NCBI GenBank assembly: GCA_051453625.1
Contig: JBOZIK010000001.1
Coordinates: 191,115,655 to 191,179,654 of the forward strand
DNA from: Welwitschia mirabilis
Taxonomy: Eukaryota > Gnetophyta > Gnetopsida > Welwitschiales
Length of the DNA: 64,000 bases
Reading direction: 5' to 3'
A model generated the notes under the pieces. That model was not told the origin of the DNA and made no database searches. It was given only the letters and a program-made list of their open reading frames with translations. How positions within the stretch are numbered: the stretch's first letter is position 1; each line of letters begins with the position of its first letter. The translations under genes were made by a program, and so were the position numbers. Below are positions 12,430-23,945 of the stretch, in pieces.

Positions 12430-12830
12430 CATATTAGTAAACATAAGATCTACGAAATGAGTAGGGCTCTTATTGGTTATGAGGCCAAATTAAATGTAAT
12501 TAATTCATTATGTCTTAATAAGCTTAACCTATAACATCTATTGAACTTAAAAAATGATTGTAGACTTTAATGATCAGGGAGAAAAGTTAAAAGAAGTAGT
12601 TACTTTACTAGTTAAGTTGGTTTAAAAGGTAAATAACACTAAATTCCATTTGATCAATAATGTAACAGCATTTAATTTTTTTTTAAGGATTACCTTGAAT
12701 AATGGACATGGGTCCACTTATATCTTTACCCCATTAGAAATTAAAATTTATTAGATTAAAAGTTTCAATGCCATTAGAAAGAAATCACACAGTAGAAAAA
12801 TGTAGAAGACCCATGCCAATAGTCTTCTCC
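12430..12830 (+). pseudogene. Aspartic protease region remnant of element H
   Basis: Retrotransposon protease cuts the Gag-Pol polyprotein. Here the pattern after the active-site loop survives: EKLKEVVTLLVKLV, then a hydrophobic strand, like the usual acidic-Gly...T-L-P-V pattern followed by F-x-V. The catalytic D-T/S-G triplet is not recognisable, so the enzyme is dead or the loop is too mutated to see. The call rests mainly on position between gag and RT. Confidence 0.35.
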
Positions 12831-13559
12831 ATCTTTACCTCCTCTATTGAAAAAGTGAACCATTTTCTTTCTACATTTTGAACATCTTGTGAACCCTCAT
12901 AAGATGAAGATTTTAAAATCTCTCAATGCATAACTATTAGATTTAGAATGAATTCTTTTTATTTTAGAAGAATTTTCTATTAGCCCATAATCTTTTTTCT
13001 TCTAAAATGATTTTAAAAAAAGATTCTTACAAATTGAAACATTTCATGTTTTTCATTTAATCTATTTTTTCATAGTGACCATTAAGTTCTTTTGTATTTT
13101 CTTTTTAGTAAATATTTGTCTTTAGTTCTTATGCTAAACTTTGTTCTTATATGACACCCCAATGAAGAACTTGTTGAGTTTTCCTTTACATGTCATTTTT
13201 GTTAGTCAATTTATTGAGAGGTATGCTAATCTTAATCTTATAAAGTTTGAATGTAGTAAATCCTTAGGCAAACCTTATGTTTTTTTAAATTAAGAATAAA
13301 TAATCAAAAACACTGAAGCATACAAAAAGATGAAATCCAAGAAAATGAAATCATCTTTGGCAAAACAACAAGACATCTTGGCATATAATTTTCTAGTGGA
13401 TTCCACTGATAAAAAACCGTTATTTAAGATGAATTAATAGTTGCCACAACAAATCAAATATAAACTTGAAAATGTGTTTTTATTTAATAAATATGTCTTC
13501 TCTTAGCATTATAAAGATATGTTAGGCATTAATAAGTTAGTCATCATGCATGACATCAT

Positions 13560-14440
13560 TCTAAAACCAAATTTAACTCTAGTGAATCATAAGGTTAGGA
13601 AACGTAACCTTTATCTCACATTAGTAGTAAACAAAATGTGGAACGGCTTTTAAATATTATCTTCATCTACTTAGTAGACTATTCATATGGGTTATCAAAC
13701 ATGATAGTTGTTCCAAATAAGAATCATTAAATTAGAATTTGTATTAACTATTGTAATTTAAATAAGATAACTCCAAAAGATGATTGCTCTTTACTAAACA
13801 AAAATATCCTAATTAACAATGTAGTTGGATATGATCTTCTATCATTCATGAATGATTATTTAAGTTGCAATCAAACATTTATCAACTTGAGAACTAAGAG
13901 AAGATAACTTTTATAACATCCTAGGGTCTTTTCTATTATGTTATGATGTCCTTTGGGTTAAAGAATTCTATCATAAAATATCAACATGTAATGATACACA
14001 TATCCCATAAAATGATACATCAAAACATAGAAGACTTTATATATCATTCTATGATTAAATCAAAATTAGTTGCTGATCATCTAAGTAATTTAAAATAAAT
14101 TTTCAAGCAAGAAAGGTAGTATAACTTGTGTCTAAACCAAATAAATATGTTTTTGATATGCCATGAATAAAACTCTTAGGTTTTATAGTGTCAAAAATGA
14201 CAAATAGAAATTGATCTAGATAAGGGAAAAGTAATCATTAAAATGACATTACTACATAATTTAAAAGAATATAAAGTCTCCAACATTGGTTTTAATAATA
14301 CGTTGATTCATCTTAATCTTAATAAATCGATGTAAACCATTTATGCAACTACTTAAGAAAGATAATGAGCTCAAATGGGATGAAGACTATTAAAATGCTT
14401 TTGATAAAATCAAGGAATACTTGACATCTATCTCTTTTCT
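13560..14440 (+). pseudogene. Reverse transcriptase remnant of element H
   Basis: RT makes element DNA from RNA. At about 13,655-13,870 the frame reads LVDYSYGLSNMIVVPNKN, then IRICINYCNLNK, TPKDDCSLL and LLSFMNDYLSCNQ. These match the conserved gypsy RT blocks around V-P-K-K, C-x-D-Y-R-x-L-N, P-K-D-D-F-P-L-P and S-F-M-D-G-Y-S-G-Y-N-Q. At about 14,350-14,430 KWDEDY and AFDKIKEYL mark the end of RT. The YxDD catalytic pair is not recognisable (the equivalent region reads IYHSMIKSK). Several frameshifts and stops are present. Non-functional. Confidence 0.7.
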
Positions 14441-14724
14441 AAGCCTACATAAGCCTAACTAACAATTTTATCTTTACCTAGGATATACAACTTTTATGTG
14501 TAAATATTAACTTAATCAAATTCTTAGAAGATGTATTCCTATCAAGAGGTAAGAAACATCTTATAATTTCATCATAAATTTGGTCATTATTTCACCAAGA
14601 AAATAATAGCTAAACTAAAAAAATAAATTTATCTTGGATATTTAAATATGCCTACCTAAATTATAAACCTTGTTAAAATTATTCAATTTTAGGTAAGATT
14701 TCTAGGAGAACTATAATTTTCCTT

Positions 14725-14991
14725 AATCTAATCATAATTCAATCTTTTGATGTATGAGGTATGGATTTTTATGGTTCTTATCCATCTTTTTTTGGTTACT
14801 AATATATCCTAGTATATTATGTTATTAAAGAGGTAAAAGATTGCTATTTCCTCATGAGAATATCTTATGATAGTTTGGAATTTTTAGAGCTCTTATTAGT
14901 CATAAAGATACCCTTTTTTATAACCAAATCAAAGAAAAAGTATTAAAAATATATGATATACTCATAAAATATATATTATTTCTCACTCAAC
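14725..14991 (+). pseudogene. Integrase core of element H, part 1
   Basis: Integrase inserts element DNA into the host. The frame reads FDV*GMDFYGSYPSFFG at about 14,747-14,800, matching the start of the gypsy integrase core (F-D-V-W-G-x-D-F) with the Trp codon turned into TGA and the first catalytic Asp kept. Next comes FGIFRALISHKDTLFYNQ, where the second Asp of the S-D-x-G-x-H-F block is lost. The sequence stops at 14,991, exactly where the conserved H-P-Q-T block should be, and a family-E LTR begins. Confidence 0.7.
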
Positions 14992-16193
14992 TATTGCAGT
15001 ATGAATTTATGTAATCTTGAATTCCTTAAGAAAATCCTATAGATCACTAGAGCTTATACAAAACACACACTAGTATAGATAAGAGTTAACCCAAATGTTC
15101 TAATTTGTTAAAGGCATTAGGCTAGAAGTTATAAAATAACTTTTAACAAATTATTTTTAGTTTTTTTTCTTTTAAGTAAATGACATAAGAACAATGCAAA
15201 AATAAAATTCAAGATAAATGCAAATGTAATAAGTAATGAATCTATTTGACTACTAATATCTCTATCACTAAGATCAACACTTAGATCAATTAGGAAAATT
15301 ATCACTTAATCCTAATCAACATAAGTTAGATTATAAGATACATCAAATAGAATATGCGGTTATGAAAATGCAATATGAAATGAAATGCAAGATCTAAACT
15401 AATAGTTCCAACATTAATAAAGGTTGCCCTTATGATCTAGATCAACTATGAATTTGTCACAGAATCATAACCAACATAAACCATAAGGGAGATACACGTA
15501 ATAGAAGAAAAGGAATCTTTTATTAATCTACAACCAATATTCACTTATAAATCCATAGCATCTCAATGGAGAAATCATAGCCCAATACCAAAAAATAATT
15601 CTATTTAGAGCATAGGATGGATATCTTGTCCTTCAATCTCTCATCATAAGACTTTTTAGTACAAAAAGATGAAAATGGGAGTAAGGGCAAGGGAGTATTT
15701 ATAATTTGGCACTAAAATTTCTAGAAACAAAATCCTAGAAGTCATAAATGAAACTTTAACAGCCCACATGGAGTGCATGATCCCATTACAAAGATAATTC
15801 TTTTTGTTCATATAAAATAGTTATCATTTTGATTGTTGTCTAGATGATTATGGAGATAATGCTCATAATAGAATATAACTTATCAATTTTTAGCCTAATA
15901 GTTAGTCCTATAATCTTTAGTTCATGTTAACATCACTATTGTCCTAACTATCATAAATGACATAAGATCCTAAGCTTTCAAGTCAAGAGAAGTCAGCCTC
16001 CTACATCATTTATCTTCTCTTCAAAATGCTAAGTATCAGGATTTGCCTGAAATGCCTTTAAATACATCAAGAATTGCATGTCCCATGATCATTTCATCAA
16101 TTCTTCATAATAATTAGAATTCCATTTAAACCTATTTATATATCCTACAAAATAACTCAAAATACCCCATGAGATACATATAATTTAACATCA
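14992..16193 (-). repeat. Family-E LTR, copy 3 (3' LTR, minus orientation)
   Basis: Similar along its whole length to 22,195-23,384 and 19,854-21,091, and inverted relative to 681-2094. The right edge (5' end in element sense) adjoins a purine tract, which identifies it as a 3' LTR. A TATA-like box lies at 15,696-15,703. The left edge abuts the integrase of element H. Confidence 0.7.
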
Positions 16194-16220
16194 TAAGATA
16201 GACTCCTACTTAGCATTGTC
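16194..16220 (-). other. Polypurine tract of family-E element (minus strand)
   Basis: Read on the minus strand, gacaatgctaagtaggagtc leads into the LTR start. It is the counterpart of the tract at 663-680 with a few changes. It fixes the element orientation as minus. Confidence 0.5.
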
Positions 16221-17879
16221 AATTCCTAATAAAGTAAGAAATTAACTACAAATTATGAGCCAAATTGATCAAGATAAATAATAAATAGAAAAATGTAAAT
16301 TAAATTTAAAAATCATTATCATATAGGATTAAATATCAAAAACTAGTAAAATAACATATTACCTCTACAAGATGTGCAATAGTATTATCATTTTAATTAT
16401 CATCTAGATGATTATGAAGTTAACATGCTCAATAAATCAGAATGAAAGTTAAATACTTGTGAACATGATCATTAGAAAAATTAAAGTACTATAGTCTATG
16501 TTAGTCTCCTACTTAAAACATTAGTAACATTATGAAATTAAAATTGTATGTCATACACAAAATCGTCATAAGGTATAACCACGATAACTTGGAAAAAATG
16601 ATGATGTGTATGAATAATCAAAGCAATGATGACTCAAAATGATATATATAAATCAATCAGTGAGTTTGTTCAATATATAAGGGATAAATTCATTAAAAAA
16701 TAATTATAACATTACTTACCTTATCCATGATCTCCTAAATATCCTAATTGTACTTGCTAAAAAGGTCATGCAACTATTTTTCTATGACCTACTAAACAAT
16801 GTCTATAATGCAGATCATACAAATAATATAAAATCATAACTTGATTAGTGCATAATATATATGTATCATGAAAGCTTAAAATAATTCTTATAATTAAAGG
16901 TTTTGTTCAAATATCTTAAAACTATCTCAAAAATATATCTTATCCCCCCTAGTTAAATTAATACATCTTATATTATAATAATGTAGGAAGGAGATAGTGT
17001 CATTAATGTTGTCATTTGGACAACAGAAATGGAACAATGATCAGAAAAGAAGGATTTAGCAAAATAGTGAAGTATAGATAAAGTCAAATAATTAATAATA
17101 GAAACAGTAAGGCCATAAAAAGTCATCATGAAAGTCCAAACTATGGGTAAAACCTTAGAAATCATCATCAAAAGGAGCATGGTAAAGGATTCAAAAGTGG
17201 AAAGAACTCAAAATAAGAGAAAACAAGATCAAGATAGGAAAATAATAATGCACTAAGTAGAAAGAAGTAATGCTAAGGAAAATCCTCAAATTTTTCCAAA
17301 TTCAATAAGCATTCAAGATTTATAAGTGAATGTTTGTAAACTCAAAGAAGATGTAAAAGGAATAGAGTTAAAAAGCTAAAAAGAAAATCAACCTTATAGT
17401 TAAAAACTATAAGTGAAGATAAAATAATAAAAAAGATACTAAATGTCAAGTCCTAAATATTATGCTAAAAAAGTATAGAAATGACTTTAAAATTGTTAAG
17501 TAAAATAAATAAGAAAAACAAAAATAAACCAAACAAATATAGACATGAAGAAGTTTGTGTACCTACTCTAAATTCAAACATAGCAAATTTCTTTGAGAGA
17601 AATCATAAAATTACCTAATTATTGATGCATGACGTGATGCTAAAACTTTGTAAAGTATGACTTAAACAAATAATGATTATGACGATGCCAAGAAGATCTA
17701 ATGTTTTTAATTTATAGATAAGAGAAAAAAGCTACTTCAAAATGGACTCACCTACTCACATCCCAAAACAACACTAAAATCCTAAAAATTAAAATGATTA
17801 TGTGGGAGTATTATATACACAATGAGTATAGGAAATAAGAAATGCCTCTAATAATATCAAGGACATCACTGATTCCATA

Positions 17880-18065
17880 GGCTCTAAGTCATAATTTATT
17901 TCCATGATGAGAGGAGTGTAACCACTATTATAGGAGTAAGAACCCATGAAGTATGGCTAACTGACCCCCCTAGTGGAGTTCCCATAGCTACCAACACTGT
18001 TAAAGATCCCTCTTGAGAAAATTTACCCTAGTATGGTTAGAACATTTTGGTGACCATGTTTTTTA
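17880..18065 (-). repeat. Segment shared with element I 3' region
   Basis: Matches about 34,970-35,240 in the same orientation. Landmarks include the gtatggctaactgaccc versus gtagccaactagcccc stretch, a tggagttcccatagct versus tgaagttctcacaact stretch, and ccctcttg(a/g)ga followed by ttttttaact. It links family E to the gypsy lineage of element I even though no pol gene remains here. Confidence 0.55.
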
Positions 18066-19049
18066 ACTCAGATACAAAAAATCATAGTGATTATTTATTT
18101 CTTCCTTTGTTCTTTCTTTCTTTTTTCTTTTATTTATTTATTTTTTAAAGAATAAAAGCCTACATAACCAAGTACTCTCAAGGACAAAGGTGAAGTGATG
18201 AGATGAAAAACAAGAGAAGACATCCTTAAATAACTAAAGGCTTATACCATTGAGAGAGAATTAAAAAACCAAGGAATTTTTCTTCAAAATGAAGTTTATA
18301 GATGTATAAATGTTTTAAGATTTGATAAACCCAATCTTATCATGTTGAAATGCCCAAGTAAAATATTACTAGTCATGGTATATTCATGAATTAATACATA
18401 ATATAAGTTAAAGATGTTCAAGTGATAGCATGACATTCACCAAAGGAATTAGCTAAGGAAGAATTTAGACAATGGCAGGAGGACTTCTAAGACAAGTTCT
18501 TCTATTATGTTTAAGGTTTTATTGATAAGTGATTCATAGATTTTCAACCTTTATCTATTAACTTCTAAATTATCCAAGTGTTTAGATTGGAGATTTCAGT
18601 TGAACCATTTAGAATATAATTTTTCTAAAATATAAAGAAGTAATCATTTAAAGATTAACTAGTTGTGTAAAAAATGCACTTAGGTATCATACATTTTTCT
18701 AGAAAAATAAAGGCTAAACCAAATAGAAACTAGTTGATAAAACATAAAACTTATAAAATCATCTTAGAGTGAAATTAATTAGAGGAAAAGAGAGTAAGAG
18801 GATAAAACCTTGATAGCACAAATTTCAGAACCTAAATAAGAGATAAGAAATAATAAATTTTAGTGATAAATAATATTTTATTAAATCATCATAAATCATA
18901 AGTATTATTACATAATTATTTCAAGTCACTACTCAAAGAATAGATCCAAGAAGTTTTTGAGGGATTTTGAGAATATTTGATAAGATTAAGAAAATCCTTA
19001 AGATTTAATTCTAAGCATGGATTATTAGCAAGAAGATAAGGTTTAATCT

Positions 19050-19511
19050 AGTTTAAAATTTCAATATATCCCAACTCATACTTTTGAAAAGAGTATTCAT
19101 TAAAGGAACAAGGTAAAGTGGACTTGGTATAAGAGGAAAAGATGTTACTTTGAGTATTGCATGAATTTTTAAGAGGAAGAGGTTGAGAGACATTAGGAAT
19201 AATGTCTTCAAAATTATGAGTTTCATAACAGTCAAGGAAAGGAATGTGGCTTTGCAAATTACATGAATGTTAAAATGGAAGAGATGGAGAAATGCTATCA
19301 TTATCAAGATCATAAGGTATGTGAAACTAAAACTAAAAGGAAGAATGTGATTTTGAGTTGTACATGAAAGTACAAGTGGAAGGGATGGAGAAATATTAGT
19401 ACAATTTTCAGGTTCATTTGTTGTATTGGAATGAATAAGTTTGTCCTCTATTAGATTTGACTGAATCTCTATGGGTTCTTTATTATATTCCTTTATTATT
19501 ATCTTTATCAT
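19050..19511 (-). pseudogene. Repeat-containing ORF remnant in family-E element
   Basis: A 152-codon ORF lies at 19,053-19,511 on the minus strand, with a second open frame of 69 codons at 19,048-19,257. The DNA contains a tandem repeat of about 102 bp. The block with catgaa followed by ggaagag/gg(t/a)tgag starts at about 19,159, 19,261 and 19,362, and a weaker unit lies to the left. A 102-bp unit equals 34 codons, so the repeats stay in phase with translation. Units carry an S/N-P-x-L-P-L piece followed by SC(N/T)(T/L)Q(S/N)(H/N)I. The frame changes between units show decay. The product is unknown; Ser/Leu/Pro-rich units of this kind do not match any family I know. Confidence 0.4.
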
Positions 19512-19853
19512 TATATTATTGAATTATTTTTTCACTTTCTTCATCAATTTTTTATTCTGTCTTTATTCTGTTATTGATTATTGCTCTTATTCTTCAAAAT
19601 ATTGAATATATCAAAGAGATCATAAAGAAAAGTATGATTATCTTCATCATAGATTGAAAAACTTTTAGATTCTTCATGAACTAATTCCTCTATTTCATCT
19701 TGATTTTCTAGTAGTGAATGGATTCTAGGGATATAATCTATGTCTCATTATCATCATCTAATTAATAATAATCCTCATTTATATTATTAAAAAATTGAGT
19801 TGAGTCATTATTGTCTTCCTTTTGGCCATCTCCTAACAAATGAAATATTAAAG

Positions 19854-21091
19854 TGTTGTGGTGAGAATTTATGTAAACATTACATTCTTAGTAAAATATT
19901 GTTAATCACAAATATATTCATAAACACAACATACTAATATAGATGGGAGTGGACCCAAATATCATAACCAATCAAAGGAACTAGACTTGAAGCTAGAGAA
20001 TTGATTTTTATGAAAGGTTCAAAAATGAAAATCAATAATGTAAGAAAAGTAAACAGATGAGACAAATGCAAATGCAAACTATTCTAAATGCAATATCTAT
20101 ATGACTACCAAATCTCTATTACCAAAATTGACCCTGCATAACCTAGATCAATTAAGAAAACTGTTAATAATCAAAACTAATCTAAGCTATCAAGTGCATC
20201 AGATAGAATATGAAAACATGTAATGATTTAATTTATGTAATATAAAATGCAATGCAAGATCCTAAACTAATGATTTCAACTTTAACAAAGGTTGTCCTCA
20301 TAATCTATATCATAGATGAAGCTATCATCAAATAAAAAGCAACATAAATCATAAGGGTGATTCACATAAATATGAATAAAAATAAAAGAAGATTTTTATT
20401 AAAAGTCGAACCAACATCTTGTTATAAAGTAGTATCACCTCAATGAAGGAGACACAACCCAATACCAATGAAGACTCCTCTTTATAACTATTAAATAGAC
20501 CTCAGGTTCTTTGATATACTATCACAAGAACTTCTAATGCAAATAAAGATGATTGGAGTTAAGGGTGAAGGTGGTATTTATTAACAACAATAGACTCTAA
20601 TAATAACAAATCTAACAGATGCAGTAAAACTATAATGGATACACAAGAGGACATATGAAACATTGTAAAAGTTTAATGGAGTTTAGTACATTAGCTAAAA
20701 TTAGATGATTATCCTGGTTGTCATCCAAACAATGCTGGGAAGGATGCCACATAAATAGAGTTCTATATTTATCCTTTATGTTGGTCCAGTCAGCATCTTA
20801 ATCATTATGCAAGTGGTGTTGTTCTAGTCTATTATTTAGATGATGGAGGGCACGAAGGCCTTATTGAAGCTCTTTATTAAGTTAAATTGGTCTTGAAGAT
20901 TATTATTTTCTCCTTAAAATGTGAAGTATTAAAATTAATCTAAAATACCTCCAAAAGTGATGATATTTATGCATTTCCATGATTTTCTCCTTGAATCTCA
21001 ATAATTATCATTTTGTACTTAAAATTATCTAAATATCCTACAAAACTACTTAAAATATCCTGTCAAATACATATAATTTGGCATAAGAACA
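19854..21091 (-). repeat. Family-E LTR, copy 2
   Basis: Starts (plus strand) tgttgtggtgagaattt and ends ...ggcataagaaca, with TG..CA termini in either sense. The length is 1238 bp. It is the most diverged of the three array LTRs, and its TATA region is weakened. It serves as the 5' LTR for the 3.66-kb internal region on its left. Confidence 0.65.
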
Positions 21092-22194
21092 TGAATTTTA
21101 ATTCAAAATATCATTTTCCAGTCTAAAGCAAGAATCATTGTCACTTTATCCAAAGTTCTCTTCATTCTTCTTAAGGTAAAATGTAGTAGGATAGGTTTGA
21201 GAATGTTCAAAAGAACCTTGATTATGTAACATTGCTTATTAAGGAATCCCAATCATGTTTTCTAGGTTTTTGTTTTTAGTTTTTAAATTTTCTTACATCT
21301 TTTACATATTATTTATTATTTATTTTATTGATTCATTTTCTTCCTTATAGTACTTCAAGGGAGATGGATCTTCTTCATAGTAATTCATGGAAGATGATTG
21401 GAATTGACTAAAATAATTGTAAGATGTTTTTCCAAATGAGGTGGAATGCCTAAAATGTTGAAATTTTTTGTCAACATTTCTGCTTAAATCATAAAAAAAA
21501 AGAAGGAAAAAAGAAGGTTAAAAAGAGAAAGGGGTCCAATTCCTAGTCTTAACATCATTTGATATTGTCTTTCCTCTTCCTGCAAAAATTTCTCAAAGTG
21601 TTTATTAATCATTTTTCTCAAAATTCCTTCTCCCTTCGAAAAGAATTTCTTGAAGGGTTCTTTTATTACTATTCATAGAAATGAAAGACAAATATGAAAT
21701 CAAGAAGAATTAATTAACATGGTAAGGAAGATAAATATAAGATAAAGATCAAGATTTGCTTCCTCTAAAATGCTCATCATCTTGTTAGCCATTTGATAAT
21801 ATGATAAATGACCAAAAGATATTTTGTTGAAACAAAAAAAATGAACTATGAAAAAACAAAAGTAGAAATAACATGATATTTGTCTGCTTTTGTTTAGATG
21901 ACAAAGAGGATAACATGGACTTTATTATGCTATCGAAAAATAGAAAATTTGAATGTAAAAAAATAAAACAAAAACCACTAATTGTAGACCATCATCTATA
22001 ACATTATCTAGATGACAAAGAGGATGAGAGGACTTATTAGTACTACTAAAAAAAAATTGCAAAAAAAAAAAAAAAACTATTAAATCTAGAGTAGAAATAC
22101 AACATTATTCAGATAAATAACTTAAAGCAAAATCACTTATCGAGATAGTGAAATTATTTAACTCCTTGTAGCCTTTCCCATTAATGCAAAAAAA
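21092..22194 (-). mobile_element. Family-E internal region 1 (truncated)
   Basis: A 1.1-kb internal region between two LTRs. On the minus strand, at about 21,300-21,460, a coding-like piece reads QSSSMNYYEEDPSPLKYYKE, with flanking in-frame residues. It may be part of a gag or leader ORF, but I cannot assign it. A-rich runs at 22,045-22,076 are simple sequence. Confidence 0.4.
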
Positions 22195-23384
22195 TGTTGT
22201 GGTGTGAATTTATATAATCTTGAACTCCTTAAGTAAATCCTATAGATTAAAAAAGCTTGAACAAAACACACACTAGTATAGATAAGAGTTAACCCAAATG
22301 TCATAATTCATTGAAGGTATTAGGCTAGGGCTTAAAGAATTGATTTTAACAAGGTATTTTAAGTCTTTTTCATTTTAGGTAAATGAAAAAAATAATGCAG
22401 AAATAATATACAAGATAAATGCAAATATAATAAGTAATGAATCTATTTGATTACCAATATTTCTATCACCAAGATTAGCCCTTATAACTTAGATAAATTA
22501 GGAAAATTATCACTTAATGCTAATCAACATAAGCTATAAGATACATTAAACAAAATATGCAATTATGAAAATGAGATATGAAATGAAATGCAAGATCTAA
22601 ACTAACAGTGTCAACGTTAATAAAGGTTGCCTTTATGATTTAGATTAACTATGAAACTATCATGAAATCATAAACAACATAAACCATAAGGGAAATTCAC
22701 ATAATATAAGAAAAGAAATCTTTTATTAATCTCAAACCAACATCTACTTATAAAGTAATAGCACCTTAATATAGGAATCACAACCTAAAATCAAGAAAGA
22801 CTTCTCTTTGTAGCATAGGATGGATCTATTACCTTTTAATCTTCCATTATAAGAATTTACAATACAAAAATATGAAAATGGAAGTGAGGAAAAGGGAGTA
22901 TTTATAGTTTTACATTAAATCTTTTAGAAACAAAACCCTAGAATTTAGAGATGAAATCTTAGTAGCTCACATGGGGTACATGACCCCATTACAAAGATCA
23001 TTCATTTTGTTCATATAAAATAATTATTATCCTGACTGTCTTATAGATGACTATGGGGATGACACCTATAATAGAAGATGACTCAGTAGTTTATAGCCCC
23101 ATAGTTATCCTTGCAACCTTTAGTTCATGTCAGCATTACTATCATCCTGATTTTCATGGGGAAAACATAGGGGATAATAAGCTTCTTACATCATTAGTCT
23201 TCTCTTAAAAATGCTAAGTATCAAGATTTGTCTAAAATACCTTCAAATACACCAAGAATTGCATGTCTTTATGATCATCCCATTAACTTTACATAATCAT
23301 CAAAATTCCATCTAAACCTATCTATATATCTTATAAAAGAAATCAAAGTACCCCATAAAATACATACAATTTGGCATTACAACA
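22195..23384 (-). repeat. Family-E LTR, copy 1
   Basis: The 1190-bp LTR begins (plus strand) tgttgtggtgtgaattt and ends ggcattacaaca. Its termini form an inverted TGTTG...CAACA, as expected for LTR ends. It has the best-preserved TATA box of the family. The element H integrase frame resumes at its right edge. Confidence 0.7.
22899..22907 (-). promoter_or_regulatory. TATA-like box in family-E LTR copy 1
   Basis: On the minus strand the motif reads ctataaatac, followed downstream by the segment conserved in all copies. It is the probable start region for element transcripts. Inferred from position and conservation. Confidence 0.4.
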
Positions 23385-23945
23385 CAAATTAATGCCTTAG
23401 TTTAAAGAATTAATAGAGAAATTAAAGTTATCCTTCACAAAAATATTTAAAGAAAGAGAAACTATTGGTCATTAAATATTAATGATGCACTTTAGGCATA
23501 TAGAACTACCTATTAAACATATTCGAGAATATCCTACTATAGATTTATCTTTGAAAAATATTATCACATATTAGTTGAATTAGAACATAATCATACTTGA
23601 AAATAAAATCCCTTGATTTTAATTTAAAAAAGGTGAAAAAAACCTAAGAAACTAAGCCTAAATGAAATATATAAAATTTAAAATAAAGCATTAAAAAATT
23701 TAATCTACAAACAAAATAATTTCATGATAAATATATCCTTAGGAAAAATGTTAAACCTAATATTTTGGGGTTTTTTTATTATGAATATAAACTATACTAA
23801 TTTATTAGAAAATGCGTATGTAAATGGAATAGTTCATTCTATGTCTTAAATGTATTTTTTCATGGTCTTGTTAAGATTCTAAACCTTAAGTATTATCATT
23901 TATTTAAAGTTAATGGTTAAAGGCTTAAACGTTATAAATTATATA
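23385..23945 (+). pseudogene. Integrase of element H, part 2 (core end and C-terminal domain)
   Basis: The frame resumes as QINALV*RINREIK, matching the Q-T-x-G-Q-x-E-x-S-N-R-E-I-K block that is missing on the left side of the array. It continues with NDAL*AYRTTY and then HILVELEHN. The C-terminal part reads FHDKYILRKNVKP, WNSSFYVLNVFFHG and LFKVNG. These match the gypsy integrase tail with its GPF/Y-like module and the F-K-V-N-G-Q-R-L ending. Stops fall at Trp and Gln positions. Together with 14,725-14,991 this reconstitutes the integrase order across the insertion. Confidence 0.75.

Larger units (their letters stand above)
10250..14991 (+). mobile_element. Element H: Ty3/gypsy retrotransposon, 5' portion (decayed)
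   Basis: Plus-strand remnants come in the canonical order gag, protease, RT, integrase, and the integrase resumes at 23,385 after an inserted family-E array. The residues fit the Tat/Athila side of Ty3/gypsy: the protease-RT layout, the RT piece ELKWDEDY, and the integrase end ending in FKVNG. RNase H and the integrase zinc finger appear mostly deleted, because only about 300 bases lie between the RT end and the integrase core. No LTR pair for H was found. Confidence 0.7.
16194..19853 (-). mobile_element. Family-E internal region 2 (non-autonomous or decayed)
   Basis: This lies between a 5' LTR (19,854-21,091) and a 3' LTR (14,992-16,193), sense minus. No gag, RT or integrase motif is visible. 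The 3' 0.7 kb matches 1-680 inverted. The segment 17,880-18,065 matches the post-integrase segment of element I (about 34,970-35,240). Near the 5' end an ORF with about 34-codon repeats is present (19,050-19,511). The region at about 18.1-19.0 kb is featureless, including a T-rich run at 18,108-18,148. Confidence 0.5.
14992..23384 (-). mobile_element. Family-E retroelement array LTR-int-LTR-int-LTR inserted in element H
   Basis: Three LTRs in the same orientation alternate with two different internal regions of about 3.66 kb (16,194-19,853) and 1.1 kb (21,092-22,194). Both ends fall inside the integrase of element H: the H reading frame stops at 14,991 and picks up at 23,385. The whole block therefore behaves as one insertion later reshaped by recombination, or as one element inserted next to another. 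No clean 5-bp target duplication survives at the outer ends (tcaac on the left, caaat on the right). Confidence 0.65.

Noticed and set aside
10000-14991. Endogenous pararetrovirus instead of gypsy element H
   Set aside because: Integrase core and C-terminal domain follow the RT, which plant pararetroviruses lack. No movement-protein motif was seen.
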